This document shows, one piece after another, positions 53,528 through 62,008 of a stretch of DNA of 64,000 bases; the first letter of the stretch is position 1, and each line of letters begins with the position of its first letter. The DNA comes from Martinezella rhizogenes. Lineage in GTDB: Bacteria > Pseudomonadota > Alphaproteobacteria > Rhizobiales > Rhizobiaceae. A program made the position numbers and the translations under genes. The notes under the pieces are model-generated. The model was not told the origin of the DNA. It searched no databases and worked only from the letters and a program-made list of their open reading frames with translations. The stretch lies in assembly GCF_000799715.1 (NCBI RefSeq), contig NZ_JUHG01000011.1:992001-1056000 (forward strand), in the 5' to 3' direction.

Positions 53528-54667
53528 ATGAGGGTGTGGTGCGGATGGAACGTTTTGGACATGTTGCAACGTTTGTCGGACATCGATCACGAGATATGGG
53601 ATCAGGCTGCAACTCCGGTCGCAGTGCCCGAACGCTTGCTCATCGTCAGCGATGCCTGGCATCCGCAGGTGAATGGCGTCGTGCGCTCGATCGAAAACAC
53701 CAACCGCGAACTGGCGCGCATGGGCATTGAGGTCACCATGATCACACCGGAAGGCTTCCGCAACATCCCCTGCCCGACCTATCCGGAAATCCGCCTGTCG
53801 ATCGCAAGCTATCGCAAGGTTGCCGCCAGGATCGAAGCGGCGCAGCCGACCTATGTGCATATCGCCACGGAAGGTCCGCTCGGACTGACGGCCAGGCGTT
53901 GGTGCCTGAAAAACGGCATGCCGTTTTCGACCAGCTATCACACCCGCTTTCCTGAATACGTCGCCGCCCGGCTGCCGATCCCGCAAAACTGGCTCTATGC
54001 CTTCGTCAAATGGTTCCACAATGCCGGCTTCGGCTGCATGGTTGCGACACCGAGCCTTGCTTATGAGCTCAAGCAGAAAGGCATCAGCAACCTGCTGCCT
54101 TGGAGCCGCGGTATCGACTCGACGCTGTTTCGCCCGCAGCCGCTGGAGGACACCCCCTTCGGCCTGCCCCGCCCGATCTTCATGACCGTTGGGCGCGTCG
54201 CTCTCGAAAAGAACCTGCCGGCTTTCCTCGATCTCGACCTGCCGGGCTCAAAGGTCGTCGTCGGCGACGGCCCGGCGCGCGCCGAGCTGCAGAAACTCTA
54301 TCCGAAAGTGCATTTCCTCGGTTCGAAGTTTGGCGAGGCCCTGGCGCATGCCTATTCGCAGGCCGACGTCTTCGTCTTTCCGTCGAAGACCGACACATTC
54401 GGCAATGCCATCCTCGAAGCGCTGGCAAGCGGCGTCCCCGTCGCCGCCTATCCCGTCACCGGCCCCGCCGACATTCTTGGCGGCGATGAAGCGGCCGGCG
54501 TCGTCAATGATGACCTGAGGGAAGCCTGCCTAGCCGCCCTCTCCTCCTCCCGTGAGGCAGCGCGCGCACTCGCACTCAACTACTCCTGGGAAGCCGCTAC
54601 GACGCAATTCATCGGCAACGTCCGCGTGGCCAACCATCGTGGCCGGATGTTGGTTCACAAACACTAG
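53528..54667 (+). CDS. Family 4 glycosyltransferase
   Basis: A 379-residue GT-B glycosyltransferase. The acceptor domain begins LLIVSDAWHPQVNGVVRSIE, a pattern of lipid or mannoside GT4 enzymes (MgtA/PimB/SqdX-like). The donor domain has MTVGRVALEKNLPAFLDLDL and the nucleotide-sugar site FVFPSKTDTFGNAILEALAS with its E-x7-E-like acidic pair. It may glycosylate a membrane lipid; no pathway neighbours help. The start is uncertain: 53528 or 53561 (MLQRLSDIDHE). Confidence 0.82.
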   Translation: MRVWCGWNVLDMLQRLSDIDHEIWDQAATPVAVPERLLIVSDAWHPQVNGVVRSIENTNRELARMGIEVTMITPEGFRNIPCPTYPEIRLSIASYRKVAARIEAAQPTYVHIATEGPLGLTARRWCLKNGMPFSTSYHTRFPEYVAARLPIPQNWLYAFVKWFHNAGFGCMVATPSLAYELKQKGISNLLPWSRGIDSTLFRPQPLEDTPFGLPRPIFMTVGRVALEKNLPAFLDLDLPGSKVVVGDGPARAELQKLYPKVHFLGSKFGEALAHAYSQADVFVFPSKTDTFGNAILEALASGVPVAAYPVTGPADILGGDEAAGVVNDDLREACLAALSSSREAARALALNYSWEAATTQFIGNVRVANHRGRMLVHKH

Positions 54668-54674
54668 CTTCCTG

Positions 54675-54830
54675 CTATTCATCATCGAGCGGCGGCCATT
54701 GTTGCGCGCCGTGCAGGACACGGATCAGCTCGATATTGTCCTCGACCCGATAGACGACGAGAAACGACGTTCGCGTCACAACCAGCTCCCGCGTGCCCGG
54801 CAAACGGCGCTCGCGAAATTCAGCGACCAT
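54675..54830 (-). pseudogene. Remnant of a ParE/RelE-type toxin gene
   Basis: A 51-codon minus-strand frame, too short to be an intact toxin, encodes the C-terminal half of a ParE-family protein: RRLPGTRELVVTRTSFLVVY then RVEDNIELIRVLHGAQQWPP. Normal ParE is about 95-100 residues; the first half is missing, and a TAA stop lies directly before the ATG. No antitoxin frame is seen upstream. It is a decayed toxin-antitoxin locus. Confidence 0.75.
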
Positions 54831-54929
54831 TTATCGAGAAATCGGGAACCATGCATGGCAGTCATGCATTTTTATGATTACGATTGTTTATCGCACGACT
54901 TAAATAGACTCCCTTACGGAGTGTTAGAG

Positions 54930-55370
54930 ATGACCGACGATCTATTGAAATTGGATAACTTCATATGTTTCGCCCTCTATTCGGCGAACCATGCGATGAA
55001 CCGGCTGTACAAGCCAATGCTCGACGAGCTGAACCTCACCTACCCGCAATATCTCGTCATGGTGACACTGTGGGAAGAGGATGGCCAGACGGTCGGCGGT
55101 ATCGGCGAGAAGCTGTTTCTCGAATCAAGCACGCTGACGCCGCTGCTGAAGCGTCTCGAAGCCGCGGGCTTCATTCAGCGCACCCGCAGCAAGGAAGACG
55201 AACGACAGGTACTGATCCGCCTGACGAGTGAAGGGACGGCGCTGAAGACAAAAGCCGCCGCCATCCCCCCTTGCATCCTTGATGCGTCGAATACGACGGC
55301 AGCCGAGCTGACGCGGTTGAAGGCGGAAATCGTCACGCTGCGCGAAGCGCTAAACAAGGGCGCGGCCTGA
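54930..55370 (+). CDS. MarR-family regulator, OhrR-type
   Basis: A 146-residue winged-helix regulator. The N-terminal [20 protein letters not shown] with Cys13 and the next segment [20 protein letters not shown] match OhrR, in which the Cys senses organic hydroperoxides and releases DNA on oxidation. The recognition region [20 protein letters not shown] and wing [16 protein letters not shown] are intact. The usual target gene ohr is not nearby. GGAG precedes the ATG by 8 bases. Confidence 0.85.
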   Translation: MTDDLLKLDNFICFALYSANHAMNRLYKPMLDELNLTYPQYLVMVTLWEEDGQTVGGIGEKLFLESSTLTPLLKRLEAAGFIQRTRSKEDERQVLIRLTSEGTALKTKAAAIPPCILDASNTTAAELTRLKAEIVTLREALNKGAA

Positions 55371-55382
55371 TCCCTCAGGCCG

Positions 55383-56813
55383 TCACCGCTTCTTCTTGGT
55401 CTCGTAGGGATTTTCCGACGTGCGAAAATGGATGCGGATCGGCACGCCCGGCATGGCGAAATCCGCACGCAGGCCGTTGATAAGATAGCGCACGTAGGAT
55501 TCCGGCAGAGAATCCGAACGCGTGCAGGAAATCATGAAGGCCGGCGGACGTGCCTTGACCTGGGTCATGTATTTCAGCTTGATGCGCCGTCCGGAGACAG
55601 CGGGTGGCGGATGCTGAACCTGCTGCGTTTCCAGCCAGCGATTGAGCTTGGCGGTGGCGATGCGCTTGTTCCAGACCTTGTCGGTATCGACGATCGCCTG
55701 CATCAGCCGATCCAGACCGTCGCCAGTCTGGCCGGCAATCGGCACGGCACGGATGCCGCGAGCCTGCGGCAACAGCCGGTCGGTCTTTTCGCGAAGGTCG
55801 GCAAGCACGGCTTGGCGATCCTCGATCATGTCCCACTTGTTGAAGGCGATCACGGCGGCGCGGCCCTCGCGGATCACCAGATCGACGATCTGCAGATCCT
55901 GCTTCTCAAACGGAATGGTGGCGTCGAAAATGATGACCACGGTCTCGGCAAAACGGATAGCGCGCAACGTGTCGGCGACGGAGAGCTTTTCCAGCTTCTC
56001 GGTCACCCTGGCCTTGCGGCGCATGCCGGCGGTATCGAACATCTTCACGGTGCGGCCGCGCCAAGACCAGTCTACCGAGATGGAATCGCGCGTAATGCCG
56101 GCTTCCGGGCCGGTCAGCAGCCGGTCCTCGCCGAGAAAGCGATTGATCAGCGTCGACTTGCCGGCATTCGGGCGGCCAACGATGGCGACGCGCAGAGGCC
56201 GGGTCTCATCATAAACCGGCTCTTCTTCTTCGATCTCCTCGCCATCCTCGCCTGTGGGGGAACGCGGAATTCTGACATTCGTCTCTGCTTCGTCATCCCT
56301 CGGCGGGAAAGCCTGGTCATGGCCGATCGCCTCGACGATTGCGTCGCGCAGATCCATCATTCCCTGGCCATGTTCGGCCGAGATCGGGCAAGGATCGCCG
56401 AGGCCGAGCGTATAGGCATCGTAAAAGCCGCTATCAGAGCCGCGCGCTTCGGATTTGTTGGCGACCAGCACGACCGGGCGGCCGCGCTTGCGCAGCATTT
56501 CCGCCAGCGTCTTGTCGACATGGGTCAAGCCCATCTTGGCATCAACCACGAACAGCGTCAGGTCGGCCTCGTCGATCGCCAGCTCGGTCTGGGCGCGCAT
56601 GCGGCCTTCGAGCGTCTCTTCGTCCGCTTCTTCGAGACCGGCGGTATCGACGATGCGGAAGCGGAGATCGATCAGCTTGGCCTCGCCGGGACGACGGTCC
56701 CGCGTGACGCCCGGCGTGTCATCGACAAGCGCCAGCTTCTTGCCAACCAGTCGGTTGAAAAGTGTGGACTTGCCAACATTCGGGCGACCGACGATCGCAA
56801 CCGTGAAACTCAT
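55383..56813 (-). CDS. der: Double-domain ribosome-assembly GTPase Der (EngA)
   Basis: A 476-residue GTPase with two G domains and a C-terminal KH-like domain, needed for 50S subunit maturation. G1 motifs are [16 protein letters not shown] (residues about 8-23) and [16 protein letters not shown] (about 212-227); G3 DTAGLE and DTAGMRR; G4 NKSE and NKWD. An acidic insert ([15 protein letters not shown]) separates the domains. It lies 15 bases downstream of the YfgM-like gene, so the two form an operon, the same order as yfgM-(bamB)-der in many Proteobacteria. Confidence 0.95.
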   Translation of the reverse strand: MSFTVAIVGRPNVGKSTLFNRLVGKKLALVDDTPGVTRDRRPGEAKLIDLRFRIVDTAGLEEADEETLEGRMRAQTELAIDEADLTLFVVDAKMGLTHVDKTLAEMLRKRGRPVVLVANKSEARGSDSGFYDAYTLGLGDPCPISAEHGQGMMDLRDAIVEAIGHDQAFPPRDDEAETNVRIPRSPTGEDGEEIEEEEPVYDETRPLRVAIVGRPNAGKSTLINRFLGEDRLLTGPEAGITRDSISVDWSWRGRTVKMFDTAGMRRKARVTEKLEKLSVADTLRAIRFAETVVIIFDATIPFEKQDLQIVDLVIREGRAAVIAFNKWDMIEDRQAVLADLREKTDRLLPQARGIRAVPIAGQTGDGLDRLMQAIVDTDKVWNKRIATAKLNRWLETQQVQHPPPAVSGRRIKLKYMTQVKARPPAFMISCTRSDSLPESYVRYLINGLRADFAMPGVPIRIHFRTSENPYETKKKR

Positions 56814-56828
56814 TTAATGATTTACCCT

Positions 56829-57512
56829 TCAGCCGTTTGCAGCCGGAGCCTTGCCGGATGCAGTGATGAGGTCAAGCAGCATTTGGGCGCGGTTGCCGAC
56901 ATTGCGCGGGCTCTGGGGATCGTCAACGATCGCCTGGAACCATTGCCTTGCCTTGGCGAAATCGCCTGCCTTGTAAGCGGCAAGGCCCAATACGTCGCGT
57001 GCTGAATGCCGGAACGTATTGGCGGGCACCGCCAGTTCCTGCGCCTCAGCCGCGACTTGATCATAGGTACCGGTGTCGACGAGCAGATAGGCCGCGCGCA
57101 GGCGAGCCGCATCCCGGATAACCGTCGGAAGAGCCGTCTCCTTGCCGATCGCCGAAAAAGCGGCAACGGCGCCGGCGGTATCGCCCTTCTGTGCCTGCAG
57201 CGTGGCGGCGCGCATGCGCGCCAGGAGCGGATAGGAACCACTGCCATCCTTCTCGATGGCGGCAAGGGCCGCCAGCGCCTCGTCGGTCTTGTTCTGATCG
57301 GCCAGCGTCAGCGCGGAAATGAACTGATCGCCGCTGTTGCCAGCCTGCTGACCAGACCAGTAGCGATAGCCGCTATAGGCGGCGGTGCCGACAACGACAA
57401 GCACGGCAGCGCCGATAATAACTCGGCCAAAACGGCGCCATACGAACCGCAATTGGTCCGAACGCAGTTCCTCGTTCACCTCGCGGATGAAGCTGTCGTC
57501 ATTGAATGCCAT
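56829..57512 (-). CDS. YfgM-like tetratricopeptide membrane protein
   Basis: A 227-residue protein with a single N-terminal membrane anchor (about residues 32-52: VIIGAAVLVVVGTAAYSGYR) and a periplasmic TPR-like domain (for example ALTLADQNKTDEALAALAAI and GLAAYKAGDFAKARQWFQAI). The start AFNDDSFIREVNEELRSDQL is typical. YfgM is an ancillary subunit of the SecYEG translocon that works with periplasmic chaperones. It is cotranscribed with der, as in related genomes. Confidence 0.88.
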   Translation of the reverse strand: MAFNDDSFIREVNEELRSDQLRFVWRRFGRVIIGAAVLVVVGTAAYSGYRYWSGQQAGNSGDQFISALTLADQNKTDEALAALAAIEKDGSGSYPLLARMRAATLQAQKGDTAGAVAAFSAIGKETALPTVIRDAARLRAAYLLVDTGTYDQVAAEAQELAVPANTFRHSARDVLGLAAYKAGDFAKARQWFQAIVDDPQSPRNVGNRAQMLLDLITASGKAPAANG

Positions 57513-57558
57513 TCTCGTCTCCGGCCCAGGCCAAATTATTCCAAAAGAGCTTATGGGT

Positions 57559-57610
57559 TAGAGCATGATGCCGAAAAGTGTGAGCGGTTTTCGGACGACA
57601 TCATGCTCTA
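57559..57610. repeat. Palindromic intergenic repeat, hairpin 1
   Basis: A long near-perfect hairpin with outer arms TAGAGCATGATG/CATCATGCTCTA and inner arms CCGAAAA/TTTTCGG. The sequence is a common interspersed repeat of Rhizobiales. It is noncoding, about 50 bases upstream of the YfgM-like gene. Confidence 0.8.
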
Positions 57611-57622
57611 CTCTCATGATGC

Positions 57623-57672
57623 TAGAGCGGATTCAGATTTTAGGTCTATTCGACCTAAAATCATCCGCTCTA
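57623..57672. repeat. Palindromic intergenic repeat, hairpin 2
   Basis: A second hairpin 12 bases from the first: outer arms TAGAGCGGAT/ATCCGCTCTA and inner arms GATTTTAGGTC/GACCTAAAATC. The two share the TAGAGC end, so they look like modules of one mosaic element. Confidence 0.8.
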
Positions 57673-57726
57673 CTGGCGCCTTCTACCCCATTTTGCGGCT
57701 GTTGTAAGGGGGAATGGCAGAAATCG

Positions 57727-58308
57727 TCACATAACGAGCGGCGAAACCCCGATAATCCACGCATGCAGCTTCCAAATGATCAATCCCCAGGCGATCACGC
57801 CGATGACGATCGCATATAGATCGTATTTGGCCGACACGAACGGACGCAGCGTTATCTCGCCGGCGCGCTCGCGCTTCTTCAGTGAAATCCGGAGAATAAC
57901 GCCCCAGGCGAGGAAGGCGGCAAACAGCAGCATGGCCGCGGCATCGCCATTAGACAGCAGATGCGCCAAAGCCCAGATCTTCACCGACAGCACCATTGGA
58001 TGCTTCGTCCTGACTGCGATATGCCCCGCCGGCAACAGCGAGGCGACAAGACAGATCATCGCGAACAGCATCAACAGGATCGTGATGTGACTCATCCAGA
58101 ACGGCGGCGACCAGATCGGGGTCATGTCGCGCGCCTGCCCGAACCCATAGATGAGAAGAATCAGCGTCAGGACGCTGGCAACCGAATAGCCGATCTTCCA
58201 GCCGGACTCGCCGAGGCTGGAGATCATCGAGCGGCGGAATTCCGGCGCGACGACGCGGATCAGGTGGAGACCGAGGAAGAGAACGATGCCGAGAATGAGC
58301 AATGACAT
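57727..58308 (-). CDS. NnrU family membrane protein
   Basis: A 193-residue inner-membrane protein with about six helices of the NnrU/isoprenylcysteine-methyltransferase-like group. Key block is HIAVRTKHPMVLSVKIWALA followed by HLLSNGDAAAMLLFAAFLAW. NnrU is linked to nitrite and nitric oxide reduction in denitrifiers, but no denitrification gene is in the window. The start MSLLILGIVLFLG at 58308 has AGGA upstream; the longer frame to 58431 is not supported. Confidence 0.88.
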   Translation of the reverse strand: MSLLILGIVLFLGLHLIRVVAPEFRRSMISSLGESGWKIGYSVASVLTLILLIYGFGQARDMTPIWSPPFWMSHITILLMLFAMICLVASLLPAGHIAVRTKHPMVLSVKIWALAHLLSNGDAAAMLLFAAFLAWGVILRISLKKRERAGEITLRPFVSAKYDLYAIVIGVIAWGLIIWKLHAWIIGVSPLVM

Positions 58309-58486
58309 GAGGAAATCCTGTTTTGCCGTTGTAACGACATCAGTATCGATTATGGCGAAAATTACCAGCGGCACCGTAGCTTTGCCGCATTTCCGGCAGA
58401 GGAAGCGACGGAACCGGGGCATAATCCCCAAACATATGTAGCGGCTTTCGGATGGAAGCGTGCTCGTTCAGATAATCGCGGTGCCC

Positions 58487-59467
58487 ATGTTTCGTTTTGT
58501 CTCCTTTGCGTCCCTCGCCATTTCTCTGGCTCTGCCCGTTGCAGCGCAGGCCGATGAGAAGCCGAAGCAATTGGTGATAATCTCCTTCGACGGCGCGCAT
58601 GACAACACGCTGTGGACGAAGAGCCGCGAGATCGCCTCGCGCAACGGCGCGCATTTCACTTACTTTCTCTCCTGCACCTTCCTGATGAACCGCGCCCAGG
58701 CGAAAGCCTATCAGGCGCCGGGGCAGCGGGCCGGAAAATCCAATGTCGGCTTTGCCAAGAGCGAAGACGACGTGCGGACCCGCATCGCCAATATCTGGGG
58801 CGCGCATCTGGAGGGCCACGATATTTCCAGCCATGCCTGCGGCCATTTCGACGGCAAGACGTGGAGTGCTGCCGACTGGAAGCAAGACTTCATGACCGCC
58901 CGCGTGGCGCTGCGCGACGCCTGGAAGAATGTCGGCCTGGCGGACAAGGAGCCACAGGGCTGGCAAGATTTCGCCACCAACGACGTCAAGGGTTTTCGCG
59001 CGCCCTATCTCTCCACCAGCGATGGGCTGGTGCCGGCGGAAAAGGCGATGGGCTTTCAGTATGACGCAAGCCTCGTCACCAAGGGTCCGGCGCTGCCGCA
59101 GGTGGTCGACAGCCTCTATCGCTTTGGCCTGCCGCTCATCCCCGAGGGCCCCGCCAACCGCCTAGTGATCGGAATGGACTACAACCTCTATGTCCGCCAT
59201 TCCAAGGGCGTCGAGGACAAGGCCAATTCCAAAACCTATGAGGATCGCACGTTCGCAGCCTTCGAAGCCGCCTTCGACAAGCAGTATAATGGCGACCGCA
59301 TCCCGCTACAGCTCGGCTTCCACTTTGTCGAAATGAACGACGGCGCCTATTGGCGAGCACTGGACCGCTTCGTCAGCGACGTCTGCCACAGGGACGGCGT
59401 CGCCTGCGTCAGCTATTCCGAGGCGATCCCGCTGATCGCAGCGCGGGGGAAACCGCAGCAGGGGTGA
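58487..59467 (+). CDS. Exported polysaccharide-deacetylase-like protein
   Basis: A 326-residue protein with a signal peptide (cleavage near residue 21, VAAQADE). The mature part resembles the NodB/CE4 homology fold: VIISFDGAHDNTLWTKSRE at the first strand (Asp of the TFDD-like motif is SFDGA), DISSHACGHFDG as the metal-binding H-x3-H-like segment, and VKGFRAPYLSTSDGLVPAE as the RxPY motif. Deacetylase activity on a polysaccharide is likely but the exact substrate is unknown. ATG 58487 begins the signal peptide; GTG 58460 is less likely. Confidence 0.78.
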   Translation: MFRFVSFASLAISLALPVAAQADEKPKQLVIISFDGAHDNTLWTKSREIASRNGAHFTYFLSCTFLMNRAQAKAYQAPGQRAGKSNVGFAKSEDDVRTRIANIWGAHLEGHDISSHACGHFDGKTWSAADWKQDFMTARVALRDAWKNVGLADKEPQGWQDFATNDVKGFRAPYLSTSDGLVPAEKAMGFQYDASLVTKGPALPQVVDSLYRFGLPLIPEGPANRLVIGMDYNLYVRHSKGVEDKANSKTYEDRTFAAFEAAFDKQYNGDRIPLQLGFHFVEMNDGAYWRALDRFVSDVCHRDGVACVSYSEAIPLIAARGKPQQG

Positions 59468-59491
59468 GGAGCGGTTCAGCGAAGCTGACGT

Positions 59492-59513
59492 AATCGACCC
59501 CGGCGGGTCGATT
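59492..59513. repeat. Short hairpin after the deacetylase-like gene
   Basis: AATCGACCC and GGGTCGATT are exact reverse complements around a 4-base loop, 25 bases past the stop codon, with no T-run. Possibly a Rho-protected mRNA end. Confidence 0.5.
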
Positions 59514-59640
59514 GCAGCGACGAACGCCCTGAGCCAAAGCGAAGGGCCGGTGGCGCGGCAAACGCAGAGCTTCTCTCGCCAGTCCAATTGCTCGATGAGA
59601 CTGTGACCGACATGACGTTACGCGCCTTCATCGAGACATG

Positions 59641-59663
59641 AAAAAGGCCCCGTTTCCGAAGCC
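59641..59663 (-). terminator. Intrinsic terminator of bacA
   Basis: On the minus strand GGCTTCG pairs with CGGGGCC (two G-U pairs) around a GAAA tetraloop and is followed by TTTTT. It begins about 9 bases after the bacA stop codon. Confidence 0.8.
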
Positions 59664-59671
59664 TCGTTTCA

Positions 59672-60976
59672 TCAGCCGTCGGCGTGAACGACGCCGGCTT
59701 CACGCTCCAAATAACGCTGATCGATCGACGGCAATGGCTCGTCATCGATCGCTGCTTCGAAAGTTTTAAGACGTTTGTAGATCGACAGAAGCTCGATGAT
59801 CGTCGTCCAGGAATTGACGAGATACTGGAACGAATTGCTGACCTGACCGAAGGCAGTCGCGATCTGCTGATATATGCCGTAAGTGATCGCGCCGGCGACG
59901 AAGGTCGGAACCAGCATAAACAGGACGAACATCGAGTCAGCCTGTAGATAGAAGTACCGGGCGACGTTGAAATAGACGTAGTGGAAGTAGATACGGTAGT
60001 AGTTCCGCCTCACATTTGCGAAAAGCTCTCCGACCGTCACGGGCTGCGCACGCTCGGCGTGATCCTCGCCATAAACGAGCTCCTTGCGGTACGCCGCTTC
60101 CACGCGTTGATTCTTGAAATTCAGACCGGGCAATTTGATGCCGGCAACGGCCAACAGCACCGTGCCGAAAATCGACCAGAACAGCGCCAGCCAGAAGAGC
60201 GCATGAGAAATCTTGCCGATGATTGGCAGTTCGGTGACATAGCTCGAAAGCGCGAGCAAGATCGGCAGAAATACGATCAGCGTCATCACCGAATTAATCA
60301 GGCTGATGCCCAATCCTTCGAGAACGTTGGAAAAGCGCATCGTATCTTCTTGAACGCGCTGGGAAGCGCCTTCGATGTGACGCAGCTTTTCCCATTTCGA
60401 CATATAAAAGTTGTTCATCGCCGTGCGCCAGCGGAAGATATAGTGGCTTGTGAAGAAGTCCGTCAGGATCGAGACAAACATACTGAGGAAGGCGATCTGC
60501 GCGAAGATCGTCATCAGCGTGTAGAAACTCTCCACCGTGACGCCCGGTTGCTTCGTGAGCGCCGCTTGCAAAAGATCACCGAAGGGACGGCGAAAGTTGT
60601 TCACGACCACCGACACCTGAACGCCGAAATAAGTGACCAGAATAATCAGCGCGGAGCCCCAAATCGACCACAGCTTCCAAGGATTGTTCCGAGCGCGAAC
60701 GTGCCATGCGCCGCAGAAGAGCGCGATGCACACAAGGAAAAAACCGTAAAACCACACGTTTCCCCATAGCAGGAAATAACTCAGATCGTATGGCTCTTGC
60801 CCTTCCCCCGGCATGACGAAACCTAAACGCGTCCCCAAGTTCGAAAAGAACGAATACCAGGCCGCGATACAGGCCAGCGTCCAGACCACCATTGAGGTAA
60901 AGAATAATTTCGGCTGAGGAAAGAATGAGTGAAACACGGGAAGCGCAGCTTTCTTGATTGGGTTTTCGAACCGCAA
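59672..60976 (-). CDS. bacA: BacA/SbmA-family peptide transporter
   Basis: A 434-residue inner-membrane proton-driven peptide importer of the SbmA/BacA family, with about seven to eight helices and no ATPase domain. Hallmarks are the central SHYIFRWRTAMNNFYMSKWE, HIEGASQRVQEDTMRFSNVL and, further on, NFKNQRVEAAYRKELVYGED. BacA of Sinorhizobium (about 420 residues) imports host NCR peptides and is required for bacteroid survival; it also affects very-long-chain fatty acids of lipid A. The sequence is full-length. It stands alone, divergent from the PadR-type gene. Confidence 0.9.
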   Translation of the reverse strand: MRFENPIKKAALPVFHSFFPQPKLFFTSMVVWTLACIAAWYSFFSNLGTRLGFVMPGEGQEPYDLSYFLLWGNVWFYGFFLVCIALFCGAWHVRARNNPWKLWSIWGSALIILVTYFGVQVSVVVNNFRRPFGDLLQAALTKQPGVTVESFYTLMTIFAQIAFLSMFVSILTDFFTSHYIFRWRTAMNNFYMSKWEKLRHIEGASQRVQEDTMRFSNVLEGLGISLINSVMTLIVFLPILLALSSYVTELPIIGKISHALFWLALFWSIFGTVLLAVAGIKLPGLNFKNQRVEAAYRKELVYGEDHAERAQPVTVGELFANVRRNYYRIYFHYVYFNVARYFYLQADSMFVLFMLVPTFVAGAITYGIYQQIATAFGQVSNSFQYLVNSWTTIIELLSIYKRLKTFEAAIDDEPLPSIDQRYLEREAGVVHADG

Positions 60977-61170
60977 TGACGTTTGTTAACGGCGAACCTA
61001 AGGCAGTTCGCTAGAAGCAGCAACCGGCCCAGCCTGTTTCTTACATAGATGTAATCGCTTATCCCACGATCGTGACGCGATTGTTCAGCCGGCCATAGGC
61101 AAATCCCCCGCTCCGCCGCACGCCCCACCCATCCCACTCAGCAAAAAATTCGCCGTCCCCTTGCAAGGCG

Positions 61171-61198
61171 TTATCTTACGATATATGTCTTACGACAT
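61171..61198. promoter_or_regulatory. Tandem palindromic operators upstream of the PadR-type gene
   Basis: Two adjacent 14-bp units, TTATCTTACGATAT and ATGTCTTACGACAT, share the core TCTTACGA; the second is a perfect ATGTC-TTAC-GACAT palindrome. A third unit (ATATCCTACGACAT, 61297-61310) lies inside the coding region. Such repeated sites 45-70 bases before a PadR start suggest autoregulation. Confidence 0.6.
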
Positions 61199-61241
61199 GA
61201 CTAACGATACAAAATCACATCACCCCAACAGGAGACACACG

Positions 61242-61922
61242 ATGAAAGGCTTTAGAGATCACATGTTCGGCGGTAGCTTTGACACCGTCGAGACATATAT
61301 CCTACGACATGGCGAACGCCGCGATTCCCGCGGCAGGCATGGGAGAGAGTTCATGAGAGGCTTCAAGGGCGGCATGTTCGGCGGCGGGTTTCGAACCGGC
61401 CGGAAATTCGACGCCGCCGATCTGCAGCTCATCATCCTCGCTTTGCTTTCCGAGCAGCCGCGCCATGGCTATGAACTGATCAAGACATTGGAAGAGCGCT
61501 CCGGCGGCTTCTATGTGCCGAGCCCGGGCGTCATCTACCCCGCCCTCACCTACCTCGAAGAAACCGGCCTTGCCGAAGTCGAGGCCAGCGGCACGAAGAA
61601 ACTCTACCGCATCACCGAGAGCGGTCAGAAGCGGGTCGAAGAGAACCGCGAACTGGTCGAGGCAACGCTCGCCAAGCTTGGTGCCATCGGCGAGAGAATG
61701 GCGCATGTCAAACGCGCGTTTGACGGCGAGAACAACGGCGACGAAGGTCGTGACGGCCCGTTCGGCCGCGAGGCCGGCGAGGTTCACCGCGCCCGCCACC
61801 TGCTGCACGCAGCACTGCGGTCGAAGCACCCTTGGAGCAAGGCCGAAGGCGCACGCATCGCGGCGATCCTCGAGCGGGCAGCCGCCGACATCATCCGTGG
61901 CGAGACGAAGACGGAAGATTGA
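61242..61922 (+). CDS. PadR-family regulator, YqjI-like
   Basis: A 226-residue regulator. The first 65 residues are rich in Gly, Arg, Phe and His (MFGGSFDTVETYILRHGERR ... GGMFGGGFRTGRKF), like the metal-binding N-terminal extension of E. coli YqjI though with fewer His and Cys. The PadR winged helix follows (LQLIILALLSEQPRHGYELI, YVPSPGVIYPALTYLEETGL). The C-terminal dimer helix AALRSKHPWSKAEGARIAAI and ILERAAADI also parallels YqjI, which responds to iron or nickel. GGAG precedes ATG 61242. Repeated operators flank its start. Confidence 0.85.
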   Translation: MKGFRDHMFGGSFDTVETYILRHGERRDSRGRHGREFMRGFKGGMFGGGFRTGRKFDAADLQLIILALLSEQPRHGYELIKTLEERSGGFYVPSPGVIYPALTYLEETGLAEVEASGTKKLYRITESGQKRVEENRELVEATLAKLGAIGERMAHVKRAFDGENNGDEGRDGPFGREAGEVHRARHLLHAALRSKHPWSKAEGARIAAILERAAADIIRGETKTED

Positions 61923-61974
61923 GCAATTCCAGGAAAAGCGCGTGGCGGTTTTCCATCAGGAATAGCATTGAGAC

Positions 61975-62008
61975 AAAAGGCTGGAGCGCTGAAACGCTTC
62001 AGCCTTTT
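61975..62008. terminator. Bidirectional terminator between the PadR-type gene and map
   Basis: AAAAGGCTG...CAGCCTTTT with an inner AGCG/CGCT stem lies between the convergent genes and overlaps the map stop codon. Confidence 0.85.

Noticed and set aside
53547-53575. EcfG-type GGAAC...CGTT pair in the glycosyltransferase region
   Set aside because: The spacing is 18 bases instead of 16-17 and it lies inside the gene.
55428-57005. A 525-codon plus-strand frame opposite der
   Set aside because: Der GTPase motifs are complete on the minus strand.
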